Source of the DNA: Chrysopilus asiliformis | Lineage: Eukaryota; Arthropoda; Insecta; Diptera; Rhagionidae | Reading direction: 5' to 3' | DNA length: 64,000 nucleotides | Assembly (NCBI GenBank): GCA_964034945.1 | Contig: OZ035962.1 | Location: 12,343,888 to 12,407,887 of the forward strand | Shown: in pieces, positions 1 to 10,907 of the stretch | Layout: the number at the start of each line of letters is the position of its first letter | Position numbering within the stretch: the first letter of the stretch is position 1 | Notes under the pieces: generated by a model | Database searches by the model: none | What the model was told of the DNA's origin: nothing | The model's input: the letters and a program-made list of their open reading frames with translations, nothing else | Made by a program: the position numbers and the translations under genes

Positions 1-597
1 AATAACTTGACTAGCTAAAACATCATTCCTGTTGTACTCTTAAGGGACGTAATCTTCTGCATTGTCTTTTAGTTAACAGCAAAAACCAGCTGACATTGCA
101 ATTCTCGAACAAATGAAATCGGTCATGTTCATCTTGAATCTTGTTGCAATTCCGAAATATCAAAAACAACAAATTAGTCTGACATTATGCTGTCTGAAAG
201 TGTTAGACATCGAACATGATATGCGTTTAGAAATATTGAGATCGCGATGGGGACGAAAACCAGGAAATCGTGCTTTGAAAATGTCGTGCAGTGTCTTATC
301 AACTAATTTTCTAAATTGGTTTGTGGTCAACAAAAAGTAAATGTTTTTAAATACAAAGTTGTAGGATTAGGATAAAAGCCGTGAGACGGAAAAATTTATA
401 ATTGTCTAAAATACAAGTCAGTTGGTGTAACTAGCGACAGCATGGGGGCGTCTTCAAAGTTATGGGCTGTTTAAAAAGATTTTTTTAAAAAACCCCTATT
501 TAAAGAACAAGTTTTCTAATATATTTTCACTTTTCAAATGTATAAACAAAATTTATAACAAAATTTGTTCAATAATGTGAAAAATGTTTTTGAAAAT
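1..597. other. AT-rich non-genic DNA
   Basis: No convincing gene is visible. A 75-codon open frame at 113-340 has no recognisable domain and is compatible with chance. The stretch runs directly into the foldback element that starts at 598. Confidence 0.5.
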
Positions 598-853
598 CGT
601 CGGCTAAAAGTGAAATTGTGCTAAGTCCATTATACCAAATTTGACAGAAGAGCAATAAAAAACCTTGTTAAATCATTTTAATTTTCATTTAAAGAAAACA
701 GAGTCTCATTTAAAGAAAACTGAGCCCAATTTTTCTCATTTAAAGAAAACTCAGTGTTATTGAAAGAGAATTAAAACGATTTAACAAGGTTTTCATTGCT
801 CTTCTGGAAAATTATACCAAATGGACTTAGCACAATTTCACTTTTAGCCGACG
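598..853. repeat. Foldback element with ~85-bp arms
   Basis: The left arm (598-684) begins CGTCGGCTAAAAGTG and the right arm (769-853) ends with its reverse complement. The arms pair with few mismatches and share internal words such as GTGCTAAGTCCAT, AGAAGAGCAAT and CCTTGTTAAATC. The loop (about 685-765) holds three copies of a unit close to TCATTTAAAGAAAACTGAG. AAAT flanks both ends (594-597, 854-857) and may be a target duplication. There is no coding capacity. It reads as a non-autonomous DNA transposon or a foldback repeat. Confidence 0.75.
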
Positions 854-895
854 AAATGTGTTTTTTAAATTGTTTTACTTTCACACTTTTTATCT

Positions 896-1375
896 CCGAA
901 TCTATATCCTTGCCCTTGAGATATCCTTACGAACTTTTTGACTTCAGAATCGGATTCAGCAAAAACCCCTAATGCGAATTTTGCCTGAAAATTTGAAGAA
1001 AAGGATAATCTTGTTATCCTTGCTGGAACTTCCGTTGTCCTTACAGACTTTTTAACATCAAAATCGGATTTAGCGACCAAAACACCGCCTGATGTGATTT
1101 TTTCCGAAAAGTTTATGGACAAGGATAATCACGTTATCCTTACAGGACGTTCCGTTGTCCTTTCAGACTTCCTCATATTAGAATCTGATTCTAAGGCTCT
1201 AAGAACCCCCAAGCGAGTTTTCTTTCCCGGAAAATTTGACGAAAAGCACAATCTCGTTATCCTTACAGGACATGTTATTATCCTTGCAGACTTCGTAACG
1301 TCAAAATAGGGTTCAGCAACTCCAATAACCCCAAGACAAGATTTTGGTTTCCGGAAAATTTGAAGAAAGGATATT
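896..1375. repeat. Degenerate tandem repeat, unit ~119-124 bp, about 4 copies
   Basis: The phrase GAAAATTTGAAGAAAAGGAT or close variants begins at 987, 1106, 1230 and 1354, giving spacings of 119, 124 and 124 bp. Each unit also carries TTATCCTTAC, a GTTGTCCTT-like word and a diverged CATCAAAATCGGATT-like word. A partial unit precedes 987. Short open frames on both strands repeat with the DNA (for example VILTGRSVVLSDF and VILTGHVIILADF). I treat these as by-products of the tandem array rather than a repeat protein. Confidence 0.8.
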
Positions 1376-2661
1376 GAAAATGTCAGCGGAAAAATATGTT
1401 GGGGTGAAAAATGTTGATTTGCTTTGTTGTTGACCGTTATTTTATAATTATTTTTGTGATGTATAAATAGGCTTTTCGGTCGAAATTTTAAATAAAATAA
1501 AAACGCTGGTTTTTAACTACCACCACCACCACCAACTCTCGCACTCCACTTGTAATAAGTATTTGAAAAAAATTGTTATGGCCAACTCGGGCATCAAGAA
1601 CACAAATAATTAGAACAATTAAATAGGAACTCTTGACATTAACAGAATTAATTACATTTTCTATATCTACCTAAATGAAAAAAACACTTTCCGTACTCAA
1701 GTAAATTTTTTCAAAACGCGAAAAAATCACTATTTTATTTTAATTTATTTACTTTTTAAATTATTCTACTTATAAAAATTTAAAGTGCCAAAAACTAGTT
1801 AAAAATATGATATTTGTCGTTAATAAGTTGGCCAGTTACTGTCGACCAGAATTTAAAGAAAATTTCCTTAAAAAATCTTTTAAAATAAATTTACTAAAAA
1901 TTTAAATTACTTTGTAAGCTATAAGCTTAGATCTCTTTCCTTCTGATTTTGAATACAAATCAAATTAATTAGATTATCCCATCAGTTTGAAACAAAATGA
2001 AATTTAAAAGCTAAAACAAAACATTAAAAATGGCCCCAAAAATGTAATGATATTTGAAGAAAAAAAAAACTATAAAAAATTCCTCCTCATTTATTAGTAT
2101 TAAGATACGATTCGAATATTAAGACTTTATTTGTTAAATTTAAAATTACAAAAGCTATTTAATTTTTTTTTTAATTTTTTACGTAAATAGATGCTTAATT
2201 TTATTTATTATTTTAAGTTAAGTTTAATTTGTAATGTTTTATGCTTCAGAGAAAAAAAAATTGAAAAAAATGTAATTAATGTGAATGGACTATTATGTTA
2301 TTTTATTACTAAATATATCACTTATTTAATTTTATTATTATTTATTTATATTATTTTTAAGTACAAAAGTCTTTTGTGAGTGTTTTTTTTTTAATTTTGA
2401 GAAAAAAACAGAAACCAATTTGTTTTCATTTTCGAAAAAGCTGAATACAGAGAAAAAAATTTGAAAAAAATATAATTTTGAAATAAATACTTTTGTTTTC
2501 TAATCAAATATTTCTTTTATTTCATTTTTTGATTAGTTTTGTAGATTTTGTTTTTCAGGTTGAAATTTTTTTGTTACGGAATATCCTTACGAATGGGTTG
2601 TCCATTTATTAGGGGCAGTCCATTTAGTGGGAAAGGGTTCTGCGGTAGTGTAATGACGGTA
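1376..2661. other. Very AT-rich spacer with CAC microsatellite
   Basis: Poly-A, poly-T and TTTATT runs dominate. A short (ACC)n microsatellite lies near 1520-1535. The open frame at 2191-2379 is simple-sequence translation. I see no gene. Confidence 0.5.
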
Positions 2662-2890
2662 TTAACACGTTCGTGACATTTGCTTTTTCAACTTTTTTTA
2701 CATTTGGACATCGTGTACCACGGGTGGTACACTAGCGATTTGTTTTCTGGCGGTTGTGCGCCATTGGTGGTACACGGTGCGGTTTTTTTTATATTACTTC
2801 CACAAAAAAAACTACCGCACTATTTACTCGCGCGGTTTTAAAAAACTGACCATATACCACCAGTGGTACACGATGTCACGAACATGTTAA
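2662..2890. mobile_element. piggyBac-like MITE, copy 1 (TTAA ends, palindromic sub-repeats)
   Basis: TTAA lies at 2662-2665 and 2887-2890. Inside it the terminal inverted repeats are CACGTTCGTGACAT and its complement with one mismatch. TTAA target duplication is the hallmark of the piggyBac superfamily. The interior carries three near-palindromes built on GTACCAC..GTGGTAC. The element is 229 bp, has no ORF, and matches 26171-26396 over its whole length. Confidence 0.8.
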
Positions 2891-3414
2891 AACCCATAAA
2901 AAATAGTCAAAAATACGATGAAAGAGGATGGTGGGAGGAGAGCGAGGGGGGAGGGGTTTCGAAAAGGTGAAAATTAGCCTGACGTATTTTATGGACAGCC
3001 ACTTATATAATAAATTACAGGAAACCGAAACAATATCACTCCGCAGTTCAAATTCAGTAAATATTTTTTTACATCGCGTCTTTTAGTATTTCAAATGATC
3101 TAATCGGCATAATTTAAAAAAAATTATAGCAAATACAAAGCCTAATTAATTTGATTTTAGGAACCTCGAGTGTCTCCAAGTTTTGATACCTTAAAATTTA
3201 CTTTTTGTTGTGTCACTTGGGCACAGGATACAGAAGACAAACCTCCATTAAATAAATGAGAAAAAACCCATGTAACCAAAAACGAATAACCCAGAACTTA
3301 GAATGCGGGCTAGAAAAATCTAAAATTTTTGGGGTGCAAAAAATAAACAAGTAATATGACCACTGACGAATCTAATAAATGTGAAACAGAGAAAGGAATA
3401 TAGTGTCAAACATA
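2891..3414. other. Non-genic spacer with a G-rich patch
   Basis: A purine-rich patch (GGTGGGAGGAGAGCGAGGGG, about 2930-2957) follows the MITE. The rest is ordinary AT-rich sequence with no recognised feature. Confidence 0.4.
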
Positions 3415-3791
3415 AAGGTGCCGCTCCACATGACATTAAATACGCGAGTAACTCTCAAAAACTCTCGAGAGTTACTCGCAGGAGGTTGTCCATTTGAGAA
3501 TTAATTTCGGCGATTTTTCATTTTTCAAGACCAATATCTTGATTTTTTTGACGTCTTGCTTTGGCGAGTTCTCGAGAGCTACTAGCGAAATTCAAACGCC
3601 GTTCGTATCTGGCGAGCAACTCCCCGAGAGTTCAGTGGGTGCGTGTCGACTAGAGAGTAGAATCACTTTTGACAGCTCGCAGAAACTAGCTCGCGAGTTT
3701 TTGCGAGCGACTCTCAGAGACGTGTCCATTTGCGAGTAGCTGCTATCGAGAGGTTCTCGCCGGCATTTGCTCTCATGTGGAGCGGCACCTT
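3415..3791. mobile_element. TIR element rich in GAGAGCTCGC motifs
   Basis: Perfect 19-bp terminal inverted repeats, AAGGTGCCGCTCCACATGA at 3415-3433 and its complement at 3773-3791, bound 377 bp. The interior is packed with short inverted motifs such as CTCGAGAG and CTCGCGAG. One hairpin pairs GCGAGTAACTCTC with GAGAGTTACTCGC. The frame at 3494-3739 runs through this patterned DNA and is not a credible gene. No target duplication is clear and the superfamily is not assigned. Confidence 0.75.
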
Positions 3792-6210
3792 AAGAGACGC
3801 AACGGCGTTACCAGATGAGCTAGATGAGAAATGTAATTTTTCTTAGAAATTAAATATGTTAATAATAAGTTGTACATTATTTCCATTTGAATATAGAAAA
3901 CTAGAAATTCAGTCAAAACTAGTACTACTTTTAAACAACTATGTTGTTTGTAATATGGTTTTGACAGACCGAATTTTTGATATCAGTTGCTTTTCAATTA
4001 GTTCCTGACAATTTAAATTCAGCATCCAATTTCAATTTATAGTGATGAGTTTTTATACGTTTATAAGAAATGGTGGTCAGCACGGATTTTAATTTTTAAA
4101 TATTGCGCCTCTCAAATATAATATCAACAACACTAAAATTGCACTTGGCAATGCTGTTTGTTTACATCTTTTTCGGTAACAAAAATATATAGTTGAGCTG
4201 TTTGCTCTAGTTTGCTGCCTATGAATAAGATATGTGCTCTTTACACTTATAAATATGTTTGGCTTGGGCCAAAAAAAATGATTTGGGTCCCAAATTGTCT
4301 AAAGGTGACCGGGATTGTTGCCGCGTGATTGTATTTACAGAATTCTGCAAATATGATAAGATTAAAATATTCAATCGTTCGTCAGGAGAAATCCTGTACA
4401 AATGAATTAAAAATTCGTTTCGAGAGAAGCAAATATTTTTCAAAACATTGGTACCAATAAACCTTAAATATCACAGTGGACAATTATAAAATTCAAATTG
4501 GTTGTTATCACAATGGGCCTGCAGGCCTCCGATTGTAGCGCTGTGCCCGCATCTGGGCGCGCGCGGTCTTCTTAACATAACCTAACCTAAAATTGGTGGT
4601 TATGCCACTGCTCCGTAAAACACACCAACTATTATATGTAAATTTCAATACTCTTTGCCCCTAGCCGATCACAGCAAAACAGTTTTTCGTGATTCTTTGA
4701 GCAAAAGTTAAAACGACAAAAGATCTTTAGAACATCATTTTACCAAACATTTCCATACATCATATTTGAATTGGAATGACTTAAAAAATGAAAATATACA
4801 ACACCACTGGAGGGTGTCACGAAATATTTTTTTATCAATCTACTGATCAAACTGGCTATTAAAACTTTAACATAAAATGCGCACGAATTGCAAAATCTAA
4901 TTTGCGAACCATGCGACTCTTTTTTTAGTATGAATTTGAAAATTTTCAGTTGTAAGTAAAATACGACCATAAAATACGTCACACATTTAGAAAAAAGAGG
5001 GGTCTGCGATCATGCAACGGCGGTACTAAAAAATTTTTCACAGAAAATCGTGAAAAAGTTTGTCAAAGGAAGGATTTGTAGGAGCCTAAAATTTAGCATG
5101 GAGTATTTGTTAGAAGAGCCCCTGGTTTAATAATTTTTTTTTTAAATTAAAAAATGTTTGGTTTTTAATTTAGTAGTTTAGCAAAGCTTGTATAATTACA
5201 AAAACATTCTTCCGTCACTCAAAAGTGCCTTAATATACTTTTGTCAAACTAAAAAAAAATTAAGAGCGAAATTTGTCTTCAAAAAATAAAATTGTAAGTA
5301 AATAAAGTTAATAACCTTAAAACAACTTTAAAGCCACTACAACGCTTCCAATGCTGCACAAATGATTTATGATTTTCAATACAATTGAAAGTAAAAACGA
5401 GCAATTAAACTTTTCAAATCTATTCGTATGCTAAAATTTTTCTCTTCGTAGCTGTTTAAGATATAATTAAATATAATTAAATAAAAGAACAACTAAGAGT
5501 GAGTCTATAAAGGAAGTAAATAAATATTTAATTTCCACAAGAACCAAATGTTGTGCATAATAATAAGAAATAATTAAAAAGTAAAGACAATTTTTAAAAA
5601 ATTGAAACTAAAAATTTAGAATTGATTTTCACGCAAAAAAGAAAAATAATATAAAAAAATATTTCAACAAAACCAATCATGCAAGATAATTTAAATTTAT
5701 AAAATTTCAAATCTCGCCAACAATATGAGCTGCGCTTGCAGAACTTTTTATAAGCTTTAAAAAACAAACAAATTTATTCCAGGGTTTTTTAAAAGACTTT
5801 TCCAATAACTTAATATAAGACATAAAATCTCTTTAAATATTGTATAAGAAAACCAAATATTCAAATTATTAAATAACGTAATTAAATAAACAAAAAAAAA
5901 ATATTTTGATCTTGCCAAAGCAAAATAAAAATGCGTGCTACAATTTTACAAATTTTTCGTAATCTTAAAGAAAATAAAAGCAATGAAATTTATTATAAAT
6001 AAAATATATTATAGAAAAAATTTTTGTTTGAAATTTTATTTCAGTGTAAATTTTGAATAAACAAATTATTGAATTGTTATCCAAATGAATATAAGCGAAA
6101 TATTTAAATAAAAAAATTTTCGAGAAAAAAAATATCTACTTTGAGTTATTTACGACTTTTAATCCTCCATCGGGCGCGGTCTGATTATAACACAACTGAA
6201 CGCGGTGAAT
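3792..6210. other. AT-rich spacer
   Basis: There is no gene that I can support. A small GC-rich island at about 4511-4570 contains the 12-bp palindrome GGCCTGCAGGCC (4516-4527). The stretch from about 5100 to 6150 is extremely AT-rich, with poly-A and AATTAAA-type runs. Confidence 0.45.
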
Positions 6211-6850
6211 TCCCAAGTAACCAAAACTGGTTAAAATCCGGTTGTGCAATGGTTTTGCAACATACGTTGAGAAACCTATGAAGTTAAAAACGGGTTTAAA
6301 TAATGTAACAATAACGGGCCAGCAACCTTGTCACAACCGAAAGCGCCACGTTATTTTGTAACCGTGGTTAAAAAAACAGTTTCCTGATAACGTTGTGCTA
6401 ACTTTATAGAAAAACCATGTCAAATAAATAATAAATGGAATTGAAAGTCGCGGCTTTGTAGATATTGTAGAAATCTACATAATGGCAGTTTTTCTCTACA
6501 AAATGGCAGTTTTTACTGAAACAAAAATCTATTTAGTTGAAGTTAGAAAACGGTTTCTAAAACACCTGCTTGCAACTCAAGATAAAAATTCGTAAGTAAA
6601 TAACTGTTAATTAACGGTTTATTACGAGTTAGTTACAAAACGGTTGCCGAATAACGTATTTGTACCTCAGGTTAAAAATTCGGTAGTAAATAATGGTTTA
6701 TTTCGGGTTATTAGAAAACGGTTTGCAAAATAACTGAAAAGAAACGGTTAGAAATTGGTTGTTTTTGTAACCGATGTTACTTTGAGGTTGTTTTTGTAAC
6801 CCATGTTACTTTGAGGTTGTTTTTATAACCTCGGTTACAAATTGTTTATT
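6211..6850. repeat. GGTTA/TAACC-rich inverted repeat element with 29-bp tandem units
   Basis: The left end (CCCAAGTAACCAAAACTGG) is loosely inverted at the right end, which reads GTAACCGATGTTACTTTGAG. GGTTGTTTTTGTAACC-type units start at 6757, 6786 and 6815, an exact 29-bp period. Many AAAACGGTT and TAACGGTT words occur in both orientations. This looks like a non-autonomous element with a tandemly grown right terminus. Boundaries are approximate. Confidence 0.5.
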
Positions 6851-6879
6851 GGGTTACTATTTCGTGAGGTTTGAAATTA

Positions 6880-7330
6880 TTTTGTGAGGTTTAAAAACGC
6901 ATTGGAGATAATAAAATTCCCTCATTTTTGTCTTTTGCGTGTCTCAAGCCGTTATCGAGCTTTTGAAAAAAAAAAAAACGATTATCTCGAAAAATAACGG
7001 GTTTTTGATAATTCAGCGTATGAGATGAATTGGAGAGAATAATGTTTGCCACAATTTGGTCTTTTACTATATTTTACCGTTATCGAGATATTATCATTAA
7101 AGATTTTTGCGAAAAAACATTTTAAAGAAGAATTAAAGACATTGAAATTTCCTACATTTTTATCTTTTAACTTAAATTGATATCGTTTACCGTTATCGAG
7201 ATATTTCCGATTTTGTAAAATAAAAGTTCATAGTGTAAATTGTTCAGAAACGTAGATTTTGTATAAGAAGTTCGCATCAGATATTTTTACTAAAAAATTT
7301 GTCTATCCTCATATAGAGTATTTGATAAGT
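6880..7330 (+). repeat. Interspersed repeat family C, copy 1
   Basis: It shares phrases with 56400-57005 and, in part, with 43800-44110: CCGTTATCGAGATATT, CTCGAAAAATAACGGGTTTT, CACAATTTGGTCTTTTAC and a tail close to GATTTTGTATAAGAA. It has no ORF. A tail-only fragment lies at about 11325-11370. The class is unknown. Confidence 0.55.
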
Positions 7331-9460
7331 GACCCCTTGCAATCGTAGCTTGTTTTAAAAAGCTGTGTTTGCCGTATTTTCCTTACCTAAAATTAATAAT
7401 ACGGTGTGTATAATTTGACAATTAATTTTTAAACTTTATGACCCGTCCTTATCTAAAAAATTTAACCACAAAGTGTAAAACGCTATTAACTTTCCATGTG
7501 CACAAGTTGGGGTTAATTCAACAATTCGCAAAGCATAATTTCGACTTTGTAATTTATAAATTCGCAACTGTAATCAACAATATCCGTTTCGCACTTTTTA
7601 GTTCACTCAATTTGACCGGCAAGGATAATTCGTCATATCCAAACCAAAAAAAAAGTAATCCAAAGCAAGAAAATTCCCTTCATGTCCTCGCAGGGCAAGT
7701 AATTGTCTTTAAAAAAAAATTAAAAGTGCACATAATATGAGGAGAAAAACGCTTTCATTTTCATCTCCGCCCCGTCACATACCATCAAGTGAACGCCATA
7801 CCATTATCTGAACAAAAGGAAAGGCCAAGAATCTTCCATTCATCTTGATTTTGCTGGCTTCTGGTATCTGGATGATTGTTGTTTGTTGGTTCGATTGCCT
7901 ATTGTGCCATCATAATCCAGTTCGGTTGTTTTGCGTGCAATCAATAAACATTCTGGCAGCAGAATTCATCCCCATGGCCATAGTGTGTAATTTCCTAAAT
8001 TATGGCATTCGACTCACTTCCAACTTGATACCTGGCAACAGATCAATGTCCATTGAAGGGTCCCAAATACCAATCCATATGAATTGTCTCAGGTTGAGGT
8101 CCGAAAACATTAAGTGGAAAGAGTCAGCGTTTCCTTGCTGCAAACAACCTTCATTACCATACACCGCCTCGCCTTATCGATAGTTTGTTGTCGATGCTTC
8201 GTTACCAACATCACATCATCCAATGGCCCCGATTGCGTTTATCTGGGGGAGCATTTATCTGACGAAACGTATGGCAAAGGTTTCTGTTATGCAGTTACCC
8301 ACTTGGATTGCAGGTGGCATGCAGCACCACATATTTACCTACACACCACATGCACTATAAGTGCAATTCAACAGCAGCAGCCTACACTATCCCTTCAGGG
8401 CTTTTTGTGCTATCAGAGGCTCCTCCACTGCAATGCTGTGGGACACGCAATAAGATATTGCGGCATGTGTTTTTCCTACATATATATATTCATGTATGCT
8501 GATAATTCTGCTGCTATTATGACCACGATGACGTTGAGGACGTGGTCGAGGACATGGACCCAGAGATTATAAAGATGAGGAGGATGCTGTGGTGGTGGAT
8601 TTCATTCATAAACCTCATCCATTGCTTGCTGATCTTCTCTGCCCACAAAACCGATGGCGATTTTCACTGATAGTAGGCTAGAATTTCCATGGTATGGCAT
8701 CACTTTGGGGTATTATTTGCCTGCAACATAAACGAGTATAAATAAATACACATAAGTAACATATGTACGCCAGCAGCATAATCATCATCATAATTTACGT
8801 GCAATCATCATTATCGCATGTGCAACAGCAACTTGTATTGAGGTAAATGGAGACCAACAAAGAAATCGAACTCTTCTGGCTATAAATATCATAACATCAT
8901 CCTATACGGTGATCGAGCACGGTAGGACCTCAGAGGGACGCCCAGCTAAAGGTTCCTTCTACTCGCCATGTAACATACAAAATACAAGCAAGGAGCCATC
9001 GCGCAAGGAAAATCTTAACTTCCCTTGGGCGATTTGACACAAAACGAAAGAAAAATTACTGTGGGAGGATTAAAGCATATGAGCAAGGGATTTGGTAGCT
9101 GAATGAATGCTGGTAAGCTAATATTTTATAAAACGTTCTTTCAAAAAGGTAGTCGCGATGTACACTCAACTTAAACAGCTAAGAAGCCATAAAATACGCA
9201 ACTTGCGGATTCACACGATCGCGAACGTGAATATTTGCAGTATCTTGGATGAAATATCATATAAACAGCGTTTAACATCATGCAAAATACGTCTGTTGTG
9301 AACAGCACGTAATTTTCTTATACTGAATTAGTAGCCCTGTTCGCTTTCTGAAAAAAAAACTTTTCAAAGCTGTGGATGGAGACTCGCAGCAAAACAATCT
9401 TATTATCTTTGACTTCTTTTAACAAAAATTGCTTGAAACGTTTTTAAGAGCTGCGAAAAT
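7331..9460. other. Unique-looking DNA with weak coding hints
   Basis: Base composition is more balanced than in the neighbours. Two overlapping + frames (7845-8183 and 8114-8572, the longer 152 codons) are open but match nothing I recognise. A third short frame (about 8503-8667) reads DDVEDVVEDMDPEIIKMRRM and then a hydrophobic run, with fly-like codons. GAT/GAC triplet-rich intron sequence can produce this by chance. No splice model joins them, so I do not call a gene. Confidence 0.3.
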
Positions 9461-9524
9461 TTATAAAAATATCAGTTGTGATCAACAGAAAACTTTCCTC
9501 TGCGATTTTTAGTTTCGGAAAATA

Positions 9525-9800
9525 TACACTCAGAAAAATGGAGGCTAACACGACGACCTACATACGGCGTAATTGGCCTCGGGCAGGCGCGCGTTCGCCT
9601 GCATGTGGGCAAGTAAAACTGAGTTGACCTGTGGTCGGAGAAATTCTGAAATTAAGCCACCAGCAGGTGAAGTAGGGCATTGGGAGCTGCACGAGTTGAC
9701 CTTAGATAGGTTAACTCTGACCGCTAGCTGGCTTACAGAAACCTCTGTAAGGTCAGAGTTAACCTGACAAAAAGTTGACCTGGACATTTTTCTGAGTGTA
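9525..9800. mobile_element. TA-flanked MITE, terminal repeats CACTCAGAAAAATG
   Basis: The ends read TA-CACTCAGAAAAATG and its complement followed by TA, consistent with TA target duplication as in Tc1/mariner-type elements. It is 276 bp and more GC-rich than its surroundings. It contains a perfect 15-bp hairpin, AGGTTAACTCTGACC at 9708-9722 paired with 9751-9765. It sits inside repeat family A, adjacent to the next MITE. The open frames on both strands here reflect GC content, not genes. Confidence 0.75.
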
Positions 9801-9803
9801 CAG

Positions 9804-10017
9804 TACACGGAGAAAAATCCAAATAGGAATAGACGAGACAGTAGACTCTTCTGCAATGATTCCCTAAAAATAGGGAATTATTTCTATAATTTTGGGAAAA
9901 TTTCCTATTTTTTGCAATGGGTTCCCTTTTATTTTGGAGTCATTACGAAAAAATTTTACTGTCTCGTATATTCCTGATTTTTGTAGAAATCTGTCCTATT
10001 TTATTTTTCTCCATGTA
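9804..10017. mobile_element. TA-flanked MITE, TACACGGAGAAAAAT family, copy 1
   Basis: Ends TACACGGAGAAAAAT and ATTTTTCTCCATGTA bound 214 bp. The interior words TTGCAATGGGTTCCC and CCTATTTT, plus GTCTCGTATATTCC near one end, recur in inverted order in the copies at 25169-25367 and 36922-37123. It inserted three bases away from the preceding MITE. Confidence 0.75.
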
Positions 10018-10359
10018 TGTAAAAATTAGTTTGTTTTTCAAATATCTTGAGAACCGTTAGTGATGACAAAAATCCTTGAAAAAAGAAATGTAGTAAATTT
10101 TCTATCCTTAAAAAATATTTATATCCTTACCTTGTCATATTCATTTTCTCCCAAAATATTCATTTTTGCCCAATAAAAAAAATTGTAAGCAAGGTATCTA
10201 TTACAGCTACCGTTACTTTTCCAAAACTTAATAGAAAACCACGATTTCTGTAAAACTTTTTTACAAACAATTTCAAGTCGCTAGGTCAACGCGTTCTCGA
10301 GTTTTTTGAGACACGTAAAACGGACAGAATACAGAAAGACAGACCGATAGACCGCCAGA

Positions 10360-10503
10360 CCGACAAACCGACCGACCGACCGACCGACAGACAGACCGAC
10401 AGACCAACAGACCAACAGACCAACAGACCAACAGACCAACAGACCAACAGACCAACAGACCAACAGACCAACAGACCGACAGACCAACAGCCCGACAGAC
10501 AGA
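10360..10503. repeat. Microsatellite (ACCG)n then (AGACCAAC)n
   Basis: The array begins with ACCG/GACA tetranucleotides and then becomes a near-perfect 8-bp AGACCAAC repeat from about 10401 to 10474. It is the expanded centre of repeat family A copy 1. On the minus strand it reads in several frames as VCWSVGLL-type peptides, which are repeat translation. Confidence 0.9.
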
Positions 10504-10697
10504 CGCACGAACATCCTCATAATTTTACCTCAACCAATTTCGCGCGCATCAGAAAGTTTCTATCTGCCCCCGTTCTCGAGTCAGTCTCCTTCATGAAAAC
10601 AATACCTTCCCTCTATAGAAGAAGAAAGTAAAAAAAACAATTTATTTTTGTGTGGTCATATGGCTGGTGGCAGGAGGCAAGGAAAAAAAGTTTTTAA

Positions 10698-10907
10698 TAC
10701 ACAGAAAAAAATAATTGGTTTAACAAAAAAAAATTCGTAAATATTACTGAAGTTTGTATATACTTCGTAATATTAACAAATTTTAGTAACTATACGAAAA
10801 AATATTTGTTAATATTACGAAGTATATACAAAACTTCAGTAATATTTACGAATTTTTTTTTGTTAAACCCATTTTGTAAATAATACAAAATTATTTTTTT
10901 CTGTGTA
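10698..10907. mobile_element. Palindromic MITE, TACACAGAAAAAAATAATT family, copy 1
   Basis: The 210-bp element is almost entirely an inverted repeat. Both halves contain GTAAATATTACTGAAGT, GTATATACTTCGTAATATTA and their complements, with ends TACACAGAAAAAAATAATT and its complement. TA at each tip fits a TA target duplication. It matches 20781-20990 over its full length, with only small differences. Confidence 0.85.

Larger units (their letters stand above)
9462..10632 (+). repeat. Interspersed repeat family A, copy 1 (interrupted by two MITEs)
   Basis: The family has a recognisable 5' end (TATCAGTTGTGATCAACAG, then CTTTCCTCTGC and TTTAGTTTCGG). The middle reads CCGTTACTTTTCCAAAA and TTTCAAGTCGCTAGGTCAAC, and a CAGAC-type microsatellite follows. 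The 3' end is TTCCCTCTATAGAAGAAGAA. This copy is split by MITEs at 9525-9800 and 9804-10017. There is no ORF. Other copies lie at 14569-22205, 29870-30135, 46960-48205 and, on the minus strand, 27888-28290. A 5' fragment on the minus strand is at about 12770-12830. Confidence 0.75.

Noticed and set aside
4575..4595. AACCTAACCT as interstitial telomere repeat
   Set aside because: Only two units occur, which is expected by chance; flies typically lack TTAGG telomeres.
8114..8572. 152-codon plus-strand frame
   Set aside because: Balanced base composition makes such a frame possible by chance. The peptide has no recognisable family and no splice model supports it.
10273..10520. Three minus-strand frames rich in VCWSVGLL
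   Set aside because: The peptide is a product of the 8-bp AGACCAAC microsatellite, open in all three frames because the period is not a multiple of three.
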